Positions 8,268 to 17,447 of a stretch of DNA of 64,000 bases are shown in pieces. Origin of the DNA: Saprospiraceae bacterium (lineage in GTDB: Bacteria > Bacteroidota > Bacteroidia > Chitinophagales > Saprospiraceae); contig JANQLV010000048.1 in assembly GCA_028280415.1 (NCBI GenBank), positions 124,001 to 188,000 of the forward strand, given 5' to 3'. Numbering within the stretch: the stretch's first letter is position 1; each line of letters opens with the position of its first letter. The notes beneath the pieces are model-generated. The model saw only the letters and a list, made by a program, of their open reading frames with translations, made no database searches and was not told where the DNA came from. Both the position numbers and the translations under genes were made by a program.

Positions 8268-9509
8268 CTATTTTCGCTTCTTCTTTTTCTTCTTTTTTTG
8301 TTCGAAAGCTTCAATCTCATTCATCAACTTCTTTAAATCCCGATCGTCTTCTAGGGAGTTGGCAATTGTTTCTTCATAAATACCGGAGTTGATAACCTCC
8401 ACTTCGATATGATGCCCGAGAAAATTTTCAATATCGCTGAGCATTTCCTTTTCTTGCTCCGCGCAAAAAGAAACAGCATATCCCCGATTGCGGCCACGTC
8501 CGGTTCTCCCGATACGGTGAACATAGTTTTCTGCTTTATCCGGCAAGTCATAATTAACTACATAGTCAACATTAGGAATATCAATACCCCGCGCCGTAAT
8601 ATCGGTAGCGATTAAGACCTTGATCGCTCCGCTACGGAATTTTGCCATAGCCTGATTTCTGGCTGTTTGATCTTTGTCGCTGTGAATCGTTAAACATTCC
8701 AAATTCACTCTGGCCATTGCTTTGGCAACTCTCTCTGCGCGTACTTTTGTTCGAACAAAAACCAGGATTTTGGTTTCCGGTCTTTCCCGGATCAGGCGCT
8801 CCAGGAAAAAGCGTTTGTCCTCCATCCTGACAAAGGCTACGGAATGATTGATATTTTTGGCTACGGGATTCCTGGGAGAAATCTGTATTCGTATGGCATC
8901 TTTGTGGACCAGGGAGTAAGCAATTTTTTTGATTCGGGCATTGATCGTCGCCGAAAAGAAAAGGGTTTGTCTTTTTTTGGGAAGATGGCGCATCAAATCC
9001 TGAATATCCCCGAGAAAGCCGAGATCCAGCATATGGTCAGCTTCATCGAGAATCAGCATTTCCACCCAATTCAGTTGCAGATGTCCCTGTGCTCTCAGAT
9101 CAAATAATCTTCCCGGTGTGGCGATAAGGATGTCAATACCGGATTGCAGTTTGCTAATCTGTGGGTCTTGCTCTACACCACCGTAGAGTCCAAAACTTCT
9201 GACATGAGTATTTTTGCTAATTTGATTGAAAACCCCGGTAACCTGTTGTGCCAGTTCATGCGTAGGAACCATCACCAGACATTTTATGCCTCCCGATCTC
9301 AATTTGTGCTTACGTTCCTGTACCATATTAATGACTGGAATGGCAAAGGCTGCCGTTTTACCGGTTCCGGTCTGTGCAATAGCCAGGACGTCTTCTCCTT
9401 TCAGGATTGAAGGGATAGATTTATATTGAATATCCGTGGGCCTTCGGAAACCCAATACTTCCAAATTCTTTTTAATGGCATCTGCAATAGGATAATCGCT
9501 AAACTTCAT
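8268..9509 (-). CDS. DEAD-box ATP-dependent RNA helicase
   Basis: The product has 413 residues with all helicase motifs: Q motif region (GFRRPTDIQYKSIP), I (AQTGTGKT), Ia (PTHELAQQ), Ib (TPGR), II (DEAD), III (SAT), IV (ILVFVRTK), V (ATDITARGIDIP) and VI (HRIGRTGR). It resembles the RhlE-like group and lacks a DbpA RNA-binding domain. The C-terminus is a short Lys-rich tail (EQKKKKKKKRK), probably for nonspecific RNA binding. Expected roles are cold adaptation, ribosome assembly or mRNA turnover in the cytosol. The gene has its own promoter (TATCTTTG at 9527-9534). Confidence 0.95.
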   Translation of the reverse strand: MKFSDYPIADAIKKNLEVLGFRRPTDIQYKSIPSILKGEDVLAIAQTGTGKTAAFAIPVINMVQERKHKLRSGGIKCLVMVPTHELAQQVTGVFNQISKNTHVRSFGLYGGVEQDPQISKLQSGIDILIATPGRLFDLRAQGHLQLNWVEMLILDEADHMLDLGFLGDIQDLMRHLPKKRQTLFFSATINARIKKIAYSLVHKDAIRIQISPRNPVAKNINHSVAFVRMEDKRFFLERLIRERPETKILVFVRTKVRAERVAKAMARVNLECLTIHSDKDQTARNQAMAKFRSGAIKVLIATDITARGIDIPNVDYVVNYDLPDKAENYVHRIGRTGRGRNRGYAVSFCAEQEKEMLSDIENFLGHHIEVEVINSGIYEETIANSLEDDRDLKKLMNEIEAFEQKKKKKKKRK

Positions 9510-9526
9510 AAATCACTGGATTTTTG

Positions 9527-9534
9527 CAAAGATA
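9527..9534 (-). promoter_or_regulatory. -7 box (TATCTTTG) of the DEAD-box helicase gene
   Basis: On the minus strand TATCTTTG, followed by CA, matches the Bacteroidota -7 consensus and lies 17 bp upstream of the start codon at 9509. No clear TTG is found at -33. The next 220 bases up to the TetR operator hold no gene. Confidence 0.65.
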
Positions 9535-9755
9535 GCAGATATCTATTTATCTGAGCTTTTATAAAATTATAATTCATATGCCATGAAAGGTGTAACAGAA
9601 AGAATGATCGGTATATTGCTTTTCAAAACCTTTCGTTTTTTCCGGATAACTTTTCCACGCTCAATATATTCAGTAATCAGGACTTTCCTATCATCCTTCC
9701 ATTCTTACACTTCAACTTTAGATTACGATGGTTCACTATATCGCTTTCACAAAAG

Positions 9756-9770
9756 ATAAACATTGTTTAT
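9756..9770. promoter_or_regulatory. Predicted TetR operator, copy 1 (upstream of the regulator gene)
   Basis: ATAAACA-T-TGTTTAT is a perfect 7-1-7 palindrome, ending 27 bp before the regulator start at 9798. The same core TAAACA-N-TGTTTA recurs at 10417-10429 just before the efflux genes. TetR-family proteins bind such palindromes as dimers, so autoregulation is likely. Confidence 0.75.
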
Positions 9771-9797
9771 TAATCGATGTTCTTCTGAAAAACAATT

Positions 9798-10415
9798 ATG
9801 GCAACGACTAAAAAAAGACAGGAAGCGATTCAACAAATGCGCCAGCGAATTCTGGAAGCTGCCGAAACGATGTTTATCAGAGAGGGTTATGAAGAAACGA
9901 CCATGCGCAAGATTGCCAAAGCAATAGCTTGTAATCCGGCTACGCTTTACAACTATTATGAAAACAAGGAAGCTATCTTTTTTGCATTGCAGGAAAAAGC
10001 TTTTTCATCCTTCTACGAAGAGTTTGAGGATTTCAGAAAGGATGAGCGTAAAGGTTACGAAAAATTGAGAAGTATGGGGCGCAGATACTTTGATTTTGCT
10101 ATGAAAAACCCCAATAAATACGAATTGATGTTCATTATGAAATCTCCGATGCGTGCTGCGGAATCACTTGATCCGGGATGGGAAACAGGGAGTAAAAACT
10201 ACGAATTACTAAAGGAAGTCGTAGCAACCTGTATAGAAGAGGATTCGATTCATGTAAGTGATGTAGATTCCGGAGCCTTTATGATTTGGTCGATGATGCA
10301 TGGCATGATAGCCCTAATGATCATGGATCGTTGCCCGATGATGTTGAAAGAGGATATGGATTTTGTGGCCAAAGAAGCGCATCTCAGCTTTGAAAAAATG
10401 TTGAAGAAAAAATAG
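9798..10415 (+). CDS. TetR/AcrR-family regulator of the RND efflux operon
   Basis: The product has 205 residues. Residues 8-60 form the TetR DNA-binding domain (QRILEAAETMFIREGYEETTMRKIAKAI, then ATLYNYYENKEAIFFAL). The C-terminal domain is helical and contains a FMIKSPMRA-like stretch and a Met-rich helix (MIWSMMHGMIALMIMD), fitting a hydrophobic ligand pocket (TetR_C_33-like, tentative). It is the first gene of a cluster followed by TolC, adaptor and RND permease genes on the same strand. Identical palindromes flank the gene on both sides, which supports repression of itself and of the pump genes until an inducer binds. The ligand cannot be told from sequence. Confidence 0.92.
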   Translation: MATTKKRQEAIQQMRQRILEAAETMFIREGYEETTMRKIAKAIACNPATLYNYYENKEAIFFALQEKAFSSFYEEFEDFRKDERKGYEKLRSMGRRYFDFAMKNPNKYELMFIMKSPMRAAESLDPGWETGSKNYELLKEVVATCIEEDSIHVSDVDSGAFMIWSMMHGMIALMIMDRCPMMLKEDMDFVAKEAHLSFEKMLKKK

Positions 10416-10416
10416 T

Positions 10417-10429
10417 AAACACTGTTTAT
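10417..10429. promoter_or_regulatory. Predicted TetR operator, copy 2 (upstream of the efflux genes)
   Basis: TAAACA-C-TGTTTA is a perfect 6-1-6 palindrome starting right after the regulator stop codon and 51 bp before the tolC-like start at 10481. It repeats the core of the site at 9756-9770 with only the centre base changed. Confidence 0.75.
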
Positions 10430-10480
10430 TTTTTAAAACCCTTACTAGTCGACCCGCTAATTAACTAAGCATTATTTATT

Positions 10481-11848
10481 ATGAAAAACGCCATTTATTA
10501 CAAGCTCTTGCTTTGTCTTGTACTTATTTTTCCTGGATTGGGCATTGGACAAAGTGCCATACTGGATGCCTATGTGGAAGAGGCTTTGACCAATAATCTT
10601 TCAATCAAAGGAGAACAATTGCGGAAGGAAAAACAGATAAAACGCGTAGCTCAGGCTCGCCGGAACTGGATGCCGTCGCTTGATGTCAATGCCAGCTATT
10701 TGTTTGCTACAGGAGGAAGAACATTGCCCTTCCCGATTGGTGATCTTTTTAATCCCGTTAACGGGACCTTGAACCAACTTACGCAAAGTGATCAGTTTCC
10801 CACCAATTTGAAAAATCAGGATATCCCTTTGATTCCCAATAATTTCCTGGATGCACAACTGACGATAAGTCAACCTATCTTTAACAGCTCCATAAAATAT
10901 AATCATCTGATTCAGGAAGGATTACTTTTCCTGAATGATCTGGATATTGAATTGCAAAAAAGCACGATCATTTTGCAGACAAGAGTAGCTTATTTCAACT
11001 ATTTGAAAACAATTGAAGGATTTCGAATTTTGGACGAGACGGAAAGTCTTTTAAATGATCTTTTAAGCATTAATAAAAAACTGGTCAAATATGATAAAGC
11101 AACCTCAGAAATTATTTCCGACATAGAATTTCAACTGGCCAATCTGGAAAGTGAAAGAGCGAATCTTATTGAACAACAAGCAATAGCTCAAACCTATTTT
11201 AATATTATTATCAATCGTGAAGCAGCTACCAATATCGAAATCGATGAGAGCCTGATTAATAGTTTTTCTATTGAAAATATTAAACTCAGTGATGCCATCG
11301 AAAAGGCCAAACAACAGCGGAAAGAATTTAAACGTATCAATATCGCTAGTGGAATTAATGAATTAAATAAGGAGCGAATAGAGAGAGAGAAACTACCTAC
11401 TTTGGGGATTACGGGAGGGATAGGTCTTCAAACCGAATCATTCGATTTTGATAATGGAGGACCATTGTACACACTGGCTTTTGGAGCGTCCGTAAATTTA
11501 TTTGATTGCGGACGGCGGAAAAAAAGAATGGAGGAAATAGAAGTTGATCAACTCCTTCTAAATAATGGTAAAGCGCAACTTAGTCAACAAGTTGAAATAC
11601 AAGTCACTCAGATTTATTATGCTTTAAAATCACTGGAAAGTAGATTTGCTGCCGAAAAAGCGGCCTCAGAAAGTGCCCGCAAAACCTATAGCATCATTAA
11701 GTCTAAATACGAAAACAACAAAGCCATCTTACTCGAAGTAACCGATGCACAAAACAAACTGATTACCAGTGATCTCCGCCAGGCTTTGACCAAATATGAT
11801 TATCTCATCAAATTAGCCGAGTTGGAAAATGCCCAGGGTGCTGATTGA
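10481..11848 (+). CDS. TolC-family outer-membrane efflux protein
   Basis: The product has 455 residues. A signal peptide ends near GLGIGQ (about residue 24). The mature protein has the two-repeat TolC layout: long helical stretches with heptads (NNLSIKGEQLRKEKQIKRVAQARRNW is typical of the first helix) alternating with beta segments, and the motif ALTKYDYLIKLAELENAQG at the C-terminus. It forms the outer-membrane exit duct of a tripartite pump. It is followed after 57 bp by the adaptor gene and then the RND permease, giving a complete pump in transport-chain order. Expression is probably governed by the TetR operator at 10417-10429. Confidence 0.95.
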   Translation: MKNAIYYKLLLCLVLIFPGLGIGQSAILDAYVEEALTNNLSIKGEQLRKEKQIKRVAQARRNWMPSLDVNASYLFATGGRTLPFPIGDLFNPVNGTLNQLTQSDQFPTNLKNQDIPLIPNNFLDAQLTISQPIFNSSIKYNHLIQEGLLFLNDLDIELQKSTIILQTRVAYFNYLKTIEGFRILDETESLLNDLLSINKKLVKYDKATSEIISDIEFQLANLESERANLIEQQAIAQTYFNIIINREAATNIEIDESLINSFSIENIKLSDAIEKAKQQRKEFKRINIASGINELNKERIEREKLPTLGITGGIGLQTESFDFDNGGPLYTLAFGASVNLFDCGRRKKRMEEIEVDQLLLNNGKAQLSQQVEIQVTQIYYALKSLESRFAAEKAASESARKTYSIIKSKYENNKAILLEVTDAQNKLITSDLRQALTKYDYLIKLAELENAQGAD

Positions 11849-11905
11849 TAAGCAGGTGTATTAAGGCTTAGCTTTTTCGATAATTCAAATTTAAAATTCA
11901 GAACC

Positions 11906-12961
11906 ATGCAAAAAATAATATTAGGACTATTCTTTTTACTATCTCTGATCACGGCCTGTAAAGTTGATTACTCTGATCCAGAAGCTGAAAAAATAAGCAG
12001 GCAATCCAAAAATTTTGTAAAAATAGCCAAAGTAGAAGAGCGTAATGAACCGATTCCAATCTATGCTATTGGTAGACTGGGTTCAGATCAGGAAGTTAAA
12101 CTTTCTTTTAAAATTGGAGGGATCATAGCTTCAATCAGTGCCGATGAAGGCGATTATGTCAAAGAAGGAAAAACACTTGCTACTTTACGAACTAATGAAA
12201 TCGATGCACAGGTATTAAAAGCACAAAGGATGGTACAGAAATCCGAAAGGGATTTGGAGCGTATCAAAAAGATGTATGCCGATTCTGCGGCTACTCTGGA
12301 AAATGTACAAGATTTAAAAACGGCTTTAGAGGTTGCTCAGGCCGATCTGGATATTGCCAGTTTCAATCAGAAATATGCTCGAATTACCAGTCCTGTTGCC
12401 GGGCGTATCATTCGCAGATTAGCTGAGCCCAATGAGTTAATAGCTCCCGGCCAACCCATCTTCATTATTGCTACGGCTTCGGGCAAAACTCATGTAATGA
12501 AAGTAGCCATCTCGGACCGGGATATCAACCGAATTGGCTATAAAAGTAGTGCAGAAGTGTTCTTTGATGCTTTTCCCGGACAAAGTTTCGCTGCAGGAGT
12601 TGCCATGATTGCCGAAAATGCGGACCCCGTTACTGGAACTTTTGAAGTAGAATTAGCTATCAGGGCAGGACAATACCGCTTGCGCAATGGTTTTATCGGC
12701 CGGGTAGAGATTACACCGGAGGAAAAAAGCAGCTACCTCGAATTACCCATGGCGGCAATCGTAGAAGGTGATCAGCAGTCACTTTCAGTTTTTGTTCCCG
12801 AAAAACAGGATACTATTGCTCGTATGTTTTTGGTCGAACCTATCCGGATTACTTCTTCTTCGGTTTTTGTAAAAAAGCCAGAAGTAAATTCGTTTGATCG
12901 AGTGATAACAAGCGGTGCACCTTATTTGACCGATGGTGACCGAATCTATGTGAAAAAATAA
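11906..12961 (+). CDS. RND efflux periplasmic adaptor (membrane fusion protein), lipoprotein
   Basis: The product has 351 residues. The N-terminus has a lipobox (LITAC, Cys18), so the adaptor is lipid-anchored like AcrA. A lipoyl/barrel-sandwich hybrid domain (FKIGGIIASISADEGDYVKEGKTLATL), a short alpha hairpin (ERDLERIKKMYADSAAT), the second lipoyl half (YARITSPVAGRIIRRLAEPNELIAPGQ, split) and beta-barrel regions follow. It bridges the TolC-like duct and the inner-membrane RND pump, whose genes flank it. The order tolC-adaptor-permease on one strand, with short gaps, indicates a single operon. Substrate is unknown. Confidence 0.94.
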   Translation: MQKIILGLFFLLSLITACKVDYSDPEAEKISRQSKNFVKIAKVEERNEPIPIYAIGRLGSDQEVKLSFKIGGIIASISADEGDYVKEGKTLATLRTNEIDAQVLKAQRMVQKSERDLERIKKMYADSAATLENVQDLKTALEVAQADLDIASFNQKYARITSPVAGRIIRRLAEPNELIAPGQPIFIIATASGKTHVMKVAISDRDINRIGYKSSAEVFFDAFPGQSFAAGVAMIAENADPVTGTFEVELAIRAGQYRLRNGFIGRVEITPEEKSSYLELPMAAIVEGDQQSLSVFVPEKQDTIARMFLVEPIRITSSSVFVKKPEVNSFDRVITSGAPYLTDGDRIYVKK

Positions 12962-12991
12962 GTTCAACACCCATCTTAAATCTTGTATATT

Positions 12992-15900
12992 ATGAATCTC
13001 ACTAGACTTGCATTGCGAAATGCTCAGTTTGTCCTTATCATTATTCTGATCGCAATCTTGTTGGGGGTACGATCATTTATCGCAATGCCTCGTTCGGAAG
13101 ACCCTCAGGTTAGTTTTCCGATATATTTTGCAACTATCGTTTATCCCGGAACTTCTCCGGAAGATATGGAAAAGCTGATTGTTGATCCCATTGAAGAAAT
13201 AGTAAATGAAATTGATGATATTACGGAGATAAAAACTTCAATTAAAGAAGGTTTGGCTCTGATCTCCATAGAGGCCAGTTTTGATATTGATGCCAAGGAT
13301 AAGTATGACGAAGTGTTGAGGGAGATTAATGCGGTTCGGCAAACGCTTCCAAGCGGAATTGTACTTTTTGATATACAACAAATAAAACCTGAAGATCGGG
13401 TAAACTTTTTACTATACGCTCTGACCTCTGATCATGTGTCCTATAAGGAGCTGGATGCTTTTGCGGAAGCTTTTAAAGATGAATTGGAAAATGTAAAGGG
13501 GCTTAGTTCGGTGGAAGTAGAAGCGAGCCCTGAACAGGAAATCAGAATTTCACTGGATTTTCAGAGGATGGCAGCTCAGAATATTTCACTGGCGCAGGTG
13601 ATTGGCGTACTAAGATCAAATAATGCCAATATCCCGGGAGGTGATGTTCGGGCCGGAACAAAAAGTTTTACTATAAAAAGTACAGGCGACTTTAATAATC
13701 TCGAAGAAATTCGCAATTCAATTATCGCTTCGGTCAACAATCGCATTGTTTATTTACGGGATATCGCTAAAGTAAAAATCGAAGATGAAGACCTGCGCTG
13801 GAAAGCAGAATTCAATAAGCAAAAAGCGGTTTTTGTTTCATTGAAATTACAAACCGGTGAAAATATCATCTCGGTGAATGAGGCTGTAAACAAGGTGAAA
13901 AATGAATTCGAAAAGAATCTGCCGCCAAGTATTGATCTGAATGTTGCATTCGAACAGACGTCAGCTGTACAAACCCGGATTAATGATTTTTTTGGAAACT
14001 TACTTCAGGGAATTGCTTTAGTAGGCCTAGTCATTTTACTGGTTCTGGGCTGGCGTTCGGCATTGATCATTATTACCTTGATTCCCTTATGCATCATTAT
14101 TGCTTTAACGCTGTTGAATGGAGCCGGTTATGGCCTCCAGCAGATTTCGATTGCTTCTTTAGTATTGGCATTGGGACTATTGGTTGATAATGGAATTGTA
14201 GTCATTGAAAATATTAATCGCTTTATTAAAGAAGGTTTTTCAAAAAAAGAAGCTGCTCAAAAAGGAGCGGGAGAAGTTGCTTTGGCAATTGCCAGCTCTA
14301 CCGTGACGACATTGCTTTCTTTTTTTCCTTTGACTCAATTGGGCGAAGGACCGGGTTTATTTTTGGCATCGTTACCACTGACAGTTATTTTTACCTTGGT
14401 AATATCACTGATACTGGCCCTGACTTTTTCTCCGATGATGTCCAACTGGCTATTATCCTCTAAACCAGCTAAAAAGTCTTATGCGGATCGGGCCTTTGAT
14501 TGGATATCAGAAAAGATTTATGATCCGATATTGACGTTTTCTCTAAAAAGAGGCTGGTTAGTGGTTCCCGCTGCTTTTGGGATATTGGTTTTTAGTGTAA
14601 GCTTATTTCCAAAAATAGGTGTTAGTTTTTTCCCAACGGCTGACAAGCCGGTCTTGCTCGTTGAAGTCAATACACCGCGTGGTTCAAGTCTGGAAGAAAC
14701 AGAAATAGCTGTAAACCATGTAGAGTCTATTCTGGATACGATGGAATATGTAGCCAATTATACTTCGAATGTCGGGCATGGTAATCCGCAAATTTATTAT
14801 AACAGAATTCCTAAATCGTTTGAAAAGCAACATGGTCAGTTGATGGTTAATTTTAAAGAATGGAACCCGGCCAGATTTTATCAATCCATTGCTTTTCTCA
14901 GGAAAGTGTTTGCGGATTTTTCAGGAGCTAAGATTACCATGGAAGAGTTGAAAAACGGGGTGCCCGTCGAAGCTCCGATTGAATTTCGGATAACCGGAGA
15001 AGATTTAGCTGTAGTCAAGCAACTGGCTGCCAGGGTAGAAGGAATCCTGGAAGAACATCCACAGGTAATCAATATCGAAAATCCGATTCGCCGAAATCAA
15101 ACGCAGTTGAATATCAAACTTAATAAAGAAAAGGCCGGATTACTGGCTGTTTCAGAACTGGATTTTGATCAGACAATTCGGGCAAGTTTAAATGGTCTGG
15201 CCATAGATCAGGTAAGCCTGGAGGATGGAGAAGATTATAATATGGTATTGCGGATGCCTTTCGATGAACAACCGGATATTGCGGATTTAGACAAAATTTA
15301 TGTGGCAAATCGCACGGGAAGACTGATGCCACTGAATCATATTTCTGATGTAGGTTTTGAAGGTGGGGTAGGGCAGTTTAATCATTATAACCTCAACCGA
15401 AATATCCCGGTTCGGGCAAGTTTGAATAATCTGGATAATACGATCCCTGTTACAGCGGAATTGATCGAGAAACTGGATGAGATTGAATGGCCCAAAGGTT
15501 ACTGGTACGAAGTAGGAGGGGAGTACGATGAGCAGCAGAGCACTTTTGGCGATTTGGGCGTAATCCTCGTTTTGGCACAGATCGCTATTTTTGCTGTACT
15601 TGTATTACAGTTTCGCTCTATTTTGCAACCCATTATCGTGTTCTCTTCTATTCCATTGGCAATTACTGGTTCATTCTTTGCACTCTATTTTACGGGCTGG
15701 TCCTTTTCCTTTTTTGCTTTTGTCGGACTGATTAGTTTGATTGGGATCGTCGTAAATAATGCCATCATTATGGTGGATTATATGAATCAGTTGATGCGGG
15801 AAGGCCATTCGAAAATTGAAGCTATTATGCAGGGATCGAAACGAAGATTGAAGCCGATTATTCTTACGACCATCACTACCATCCTCGGACTTGTACCTCT

Positions 15901-16033
15901 GACCCTTCAAGGGACAAACCTCTGGTCTCCTTTGAGCTGGACGATTATCGGGGGAATGATTTCTTCTACGGTTTTATCTTTAATGGTCGTGCCGGTACTT
16001 TACAAGTGGCTGACTTTTAAAAAGGCGAGCTAA
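12992..16033 (+). CDS. RND-family efflux permease
   Basis: The product has 1013 residues from ATG 12992; a TTG at 12983 is less likely. It has the RND plan: TM1 at the start, a first periplasmic loop (PRSEDPQVSFPIYFATIVYPG), a TM2-6 block, TM7, a second loop and TM8-12. It is a proton-driven inner-membrane exporter of hydrophobic compounds working with the two preceding gene products. In TM4 the segment ALGLLVDNGIVVIEN corresponds to the AcrB proton-relay region; the first Asp is kept but the second position is Asn rather than Asp, as in several non-AcrB RND branches. No heavy-metal signature is seen, so a drug or lipid substrate is more likely than a metal. Confidence 0.94.
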   Translation: MNLTRLALRNAQFVLIIILIAILLGVRSFIAMPRSEDPQVSFPIYFATIVYPGTSPEDMEKLIVDPIEEIVNEIDDITEIKTSIKEGLALISIEASFDIDAKDKYDEVLREINAVRQTLPSGIVLFDIQQIKPEDRVNFLLYALTSDHVSYKELDAFAEAFKDELENVKGLSSVEVEASPEQEIRISLDFQRMAAQNISLAQVIGVLRSNNANIPGGDVRAGTKSFTIKSTGDFNNLEEIRNSIIASVNNRIVYLRDIAKVKIEDEDLRWKAEFNKQKAVFVSLKLQTGENIISVNEAVNKVKNEFEKNLPPSIDLNVAFEQTSAVQTRINDFFGNLLQGIALVGLVILLVLGWRSALIIITLIPLCIIIALTLLNGAGYGLQQISIASLVLALGLLVDNGIVVIENINRFIKEGFSKKEAAQKGAGEVALAIASSTVTTLLSFFPLTQLGEGPGLFLASLPLTVIFTLVISLILALTFSPMMSNWLLSSKPAKKSYADRAFDWISEKIYDPILTFSLKRGWLVVPAAFGILVFSVSLFPKIGVSFFPTADKPVLLVEVNTPRGSSLEETEIAVNHVESILDTMEYVANYTSNVGHGNPQIYYNRIPKSFEKQHGQLMVNFKEWNPARFYQSIAFLRKVFADFSGAKITMEELKNGVPVEAPIEFRITGEDLAVVKQLAARVEGILEEHPQVINIENPIRRNQTQLNIKLNKEKAGLLAVSELDFDQTIRASLNGLAIDQVSLEDGEDYNMVLRMPFDEQPDIADLDKIYVANRTGRLMPLNHISDVGFEGGVGQFNHYNLNRNIPVRASLNNLDNTIPVTAELIEKLDEIEWPKGYWYEVGGEYDEQQSTFGDLGVILVLAQIAIFAVLVLQFRSILQPIIVFSSIPLAITGSFFALYFTGWSFSFFAFVGLISLIGIVVNNAIIMVDYMNQLMREGHSKIEAIMQGSKRRLKPIILTTITTILGLVPLTLQGTNLWSPLSWTIIGGMISSTVLSLMVVPVLYKWLTFKKAS

Positions 16034-16059
16034 AAAACTAGTGTTGTATAATTTAATTT

Positions 16060-16095
16060 CCATGAAGGGATTCTACAAACCCCTTCATGGTTTTT
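16060..16095 (+). terminator. Rho-independent terminator of the RND efflux operon
   Basis: A 10-bp stem (CCATGAAGGG at 16060-16069 pairing with 16081-16090, CCCTTCATGG) has an 11-base loop and is followed by TTTTTG. It lies 27 bp after the permease stop and before the convergent DUF2853 gene. Confidence 0.88.
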
Positions 16096-16100
16096 GTTTG

Positions 16101-16439
16101 TTAGTTAAACATTGCTTCTTTACCAAACTTTTTAACTAATAGATAATAAAAGCAGGCGCGATACTTATCGCGGTTTGAAGTACCCATGGTTTCGCAAACC
16201 TCTTTGATCGCTGCATCCAGCTCGGGACCATCCTCAAGACCTAGCTTATTGATCAGGAAGTTATTCTTCACTGTTTCCAGTTCCGATTGTTGTGTGCAAG
16301 AAACGCGTGCAGAGTCATTGGAGTAAATGGAAGGACCGAGATGTTTGGTTACAGCAAGGAACAGATCAGCATCGTATGCAAGTCCCAGTTTGTCCATTTC
16401 TGCTTCGAACACTTTAATGGTTTCTTCGAATGTAGCCAT
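16101..16439 (-). CDS. DUF2853 family protein
   Basis: The product has 112 residues, all-helical by composition, with no signal peptide. Features of the DUF2853 family are present: a start with KVFEAEMDKLGLAYDADLFLAVTKHLGPSIYSND (given in parts), a central VSCTQQSELETVKNNFL and an end with NRDKYRACFYYLLVKKFGKEAMF. Its function is unknown; members are small cytosolic proteins found mainly in Bacteroidota and Proteobacteria. The gene is monocistronic. A TATATTCG box at 16480-16487 on the minus strand could be a variant -7 element. Family assignment is from memory of its conserved ends, so it is good but not certain. Confidence 0.82.
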   Translation of the reverse strand: MATFEETIKVFEAEMDKLGLAYDADLFLAVTKHLGPSIYSNDSARVSCTQQSELETVKNNFLINKLGLEDGPELDAAIKEVCETMGTSNRDKYRACFYYLLVKKFGKEAMFN

Positions 16440-16715
16440 AATAGTTTGTTTTATTTGTTGATAAAAAGGTTTTCAGCGCCGAATATATACATTCCTGTTT
16501 ATATTTTATAACCGTATAAACTTGAGAATGCCCAATGGGGATAGAATGCATAATTAGGGTGATTTTTGTAAAAAAAATAATGTTGAATTAACATTGGAGA
16601 ATTGACTTTTCCAACTCCTGACATAGCTTTTACAGAAGCTAAAAAACAGAAAATCTGTGCATAAATAAAGTTCGACTCCAGGATTGAGTCATTCTGTGAT
16701 TAGCAATTTCAAAAC

Positions 16716-17354
16716 CTATTTTCGCTGGTAGCGTCCGTAGAACCAGAGTTTCGGACTCAAACTTCGATCTTCATTGCTGCCATAATAGCCCCAGCCGATG
16801 ATTTCATAATACTTTTCATCAACGGTTTCGTAGAAATATTCTTTTTTTTCGGAATTATCGCTTTGCCAGATAATCGTATTTTTGCCTTCTGTATGCCCCT
16901 CATGAATGACGGTATCGTTTGGTTTTTTGACGACACACCACATTTTACCATTCTGTACTTTATTAACACCCCGACTGTGTTCAACTTTGCCACTTTCGGG
17001 ATATGTATCCGTAATTTGTACTCTTTGAAAATACGGGCTTTCCGAAGTATAGACTTGCCTGACTTTTATACTGTTACTAAGTTTTAAACCATCTTTTTGT
17101 AAAGCTGCCCTGCTTAGTTTGTACAATTCTACCAGTTCGACTTTTTTCGGTTGACTGTCTTCATAAATTTCAAAAGTTCCTTCCCAGCTACCATCTAAAA
17201 GCTGATAGACATTTGCCAAAGCTTCATCTGCATCCGTAACCGGAGGTGGTGTGTCAATATTGTCGATCGCGATTCTGTTTTGACAGGAAATTATAAATAA
17301 GGGGAGCAATAAAATGGTCTTGGCAAGACAGTTTTTTAAGATTTCTTTTAACAT
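16716..17354 (-). CDS. Predicted lipoprotein with a lipocalin-like look, unknown function
   Basis: The product has 212 residues. The signal peptide ends in a lipobox (LFIISC, Cys24). After a Pro-rich linker (DTPPPVTDADEA), the segment LLDGSWEGTFEIYEDSQP starts a run of beta strands (KVRQVYTSESPYFQRVQITDTYP, then KMWCVVKKPNDTVIHEGHTEG) and ends with LSPKLWFYGRYQR. The GxW start and a terminal Arg-rich strand recall lipocalin-like or FABP-like barrels, but I cannot name a family. It has a -7 box (TATATTTG at 17391-17398, minus strand) and diverges from the solute-binding-like gene at 17448. Confidence 0.65.
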   Translation of the reverse strand: MLKEILKNCLAKTILLLPLFIISCQNRIAIDNIDTPPPVTDADEALANVYQLLDGSWEGTFEIYEDSQPKKVELVELYKLSRAALQKDGLKLSNSIKVRQVYTSESPYFQRVQITDTYPESGKVEHSRGVNKVQNGKMWCVVKKPNDTVIHEGHTEGKNTIIWQSDNSEKKEYFYETVDEKYYEIIGWGYYGSNEDRSLSPKLWFYGRYQRK

Positions 17355-17370
17355 AAAAAAAACAGTTTAA

Positions 17371-17398
17371 TACTTTTGCGTGTTCATAAGCAAATATA
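17371..17398. promoter_or_regulatory. Divergent -7 boxes between a lipoprotein gene and a binding-protein gene
   Basis: Minus strand: TATATTTG (17391-17398) points to the lipoprotein gene starting at 17354. Plus strand: TACTTTTG (17371-17378) fits TAnnTTTG and points to the gene at 17448. Neither has a clear TTG at -33; the minus-strand box is the better supported. Confidence 0.5.
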
Positions 17399-17447
17399 CG
17401 CGTAAGCAAGAGCAATAAAAATTTACCAGTAATTATACTTTAGTAAC

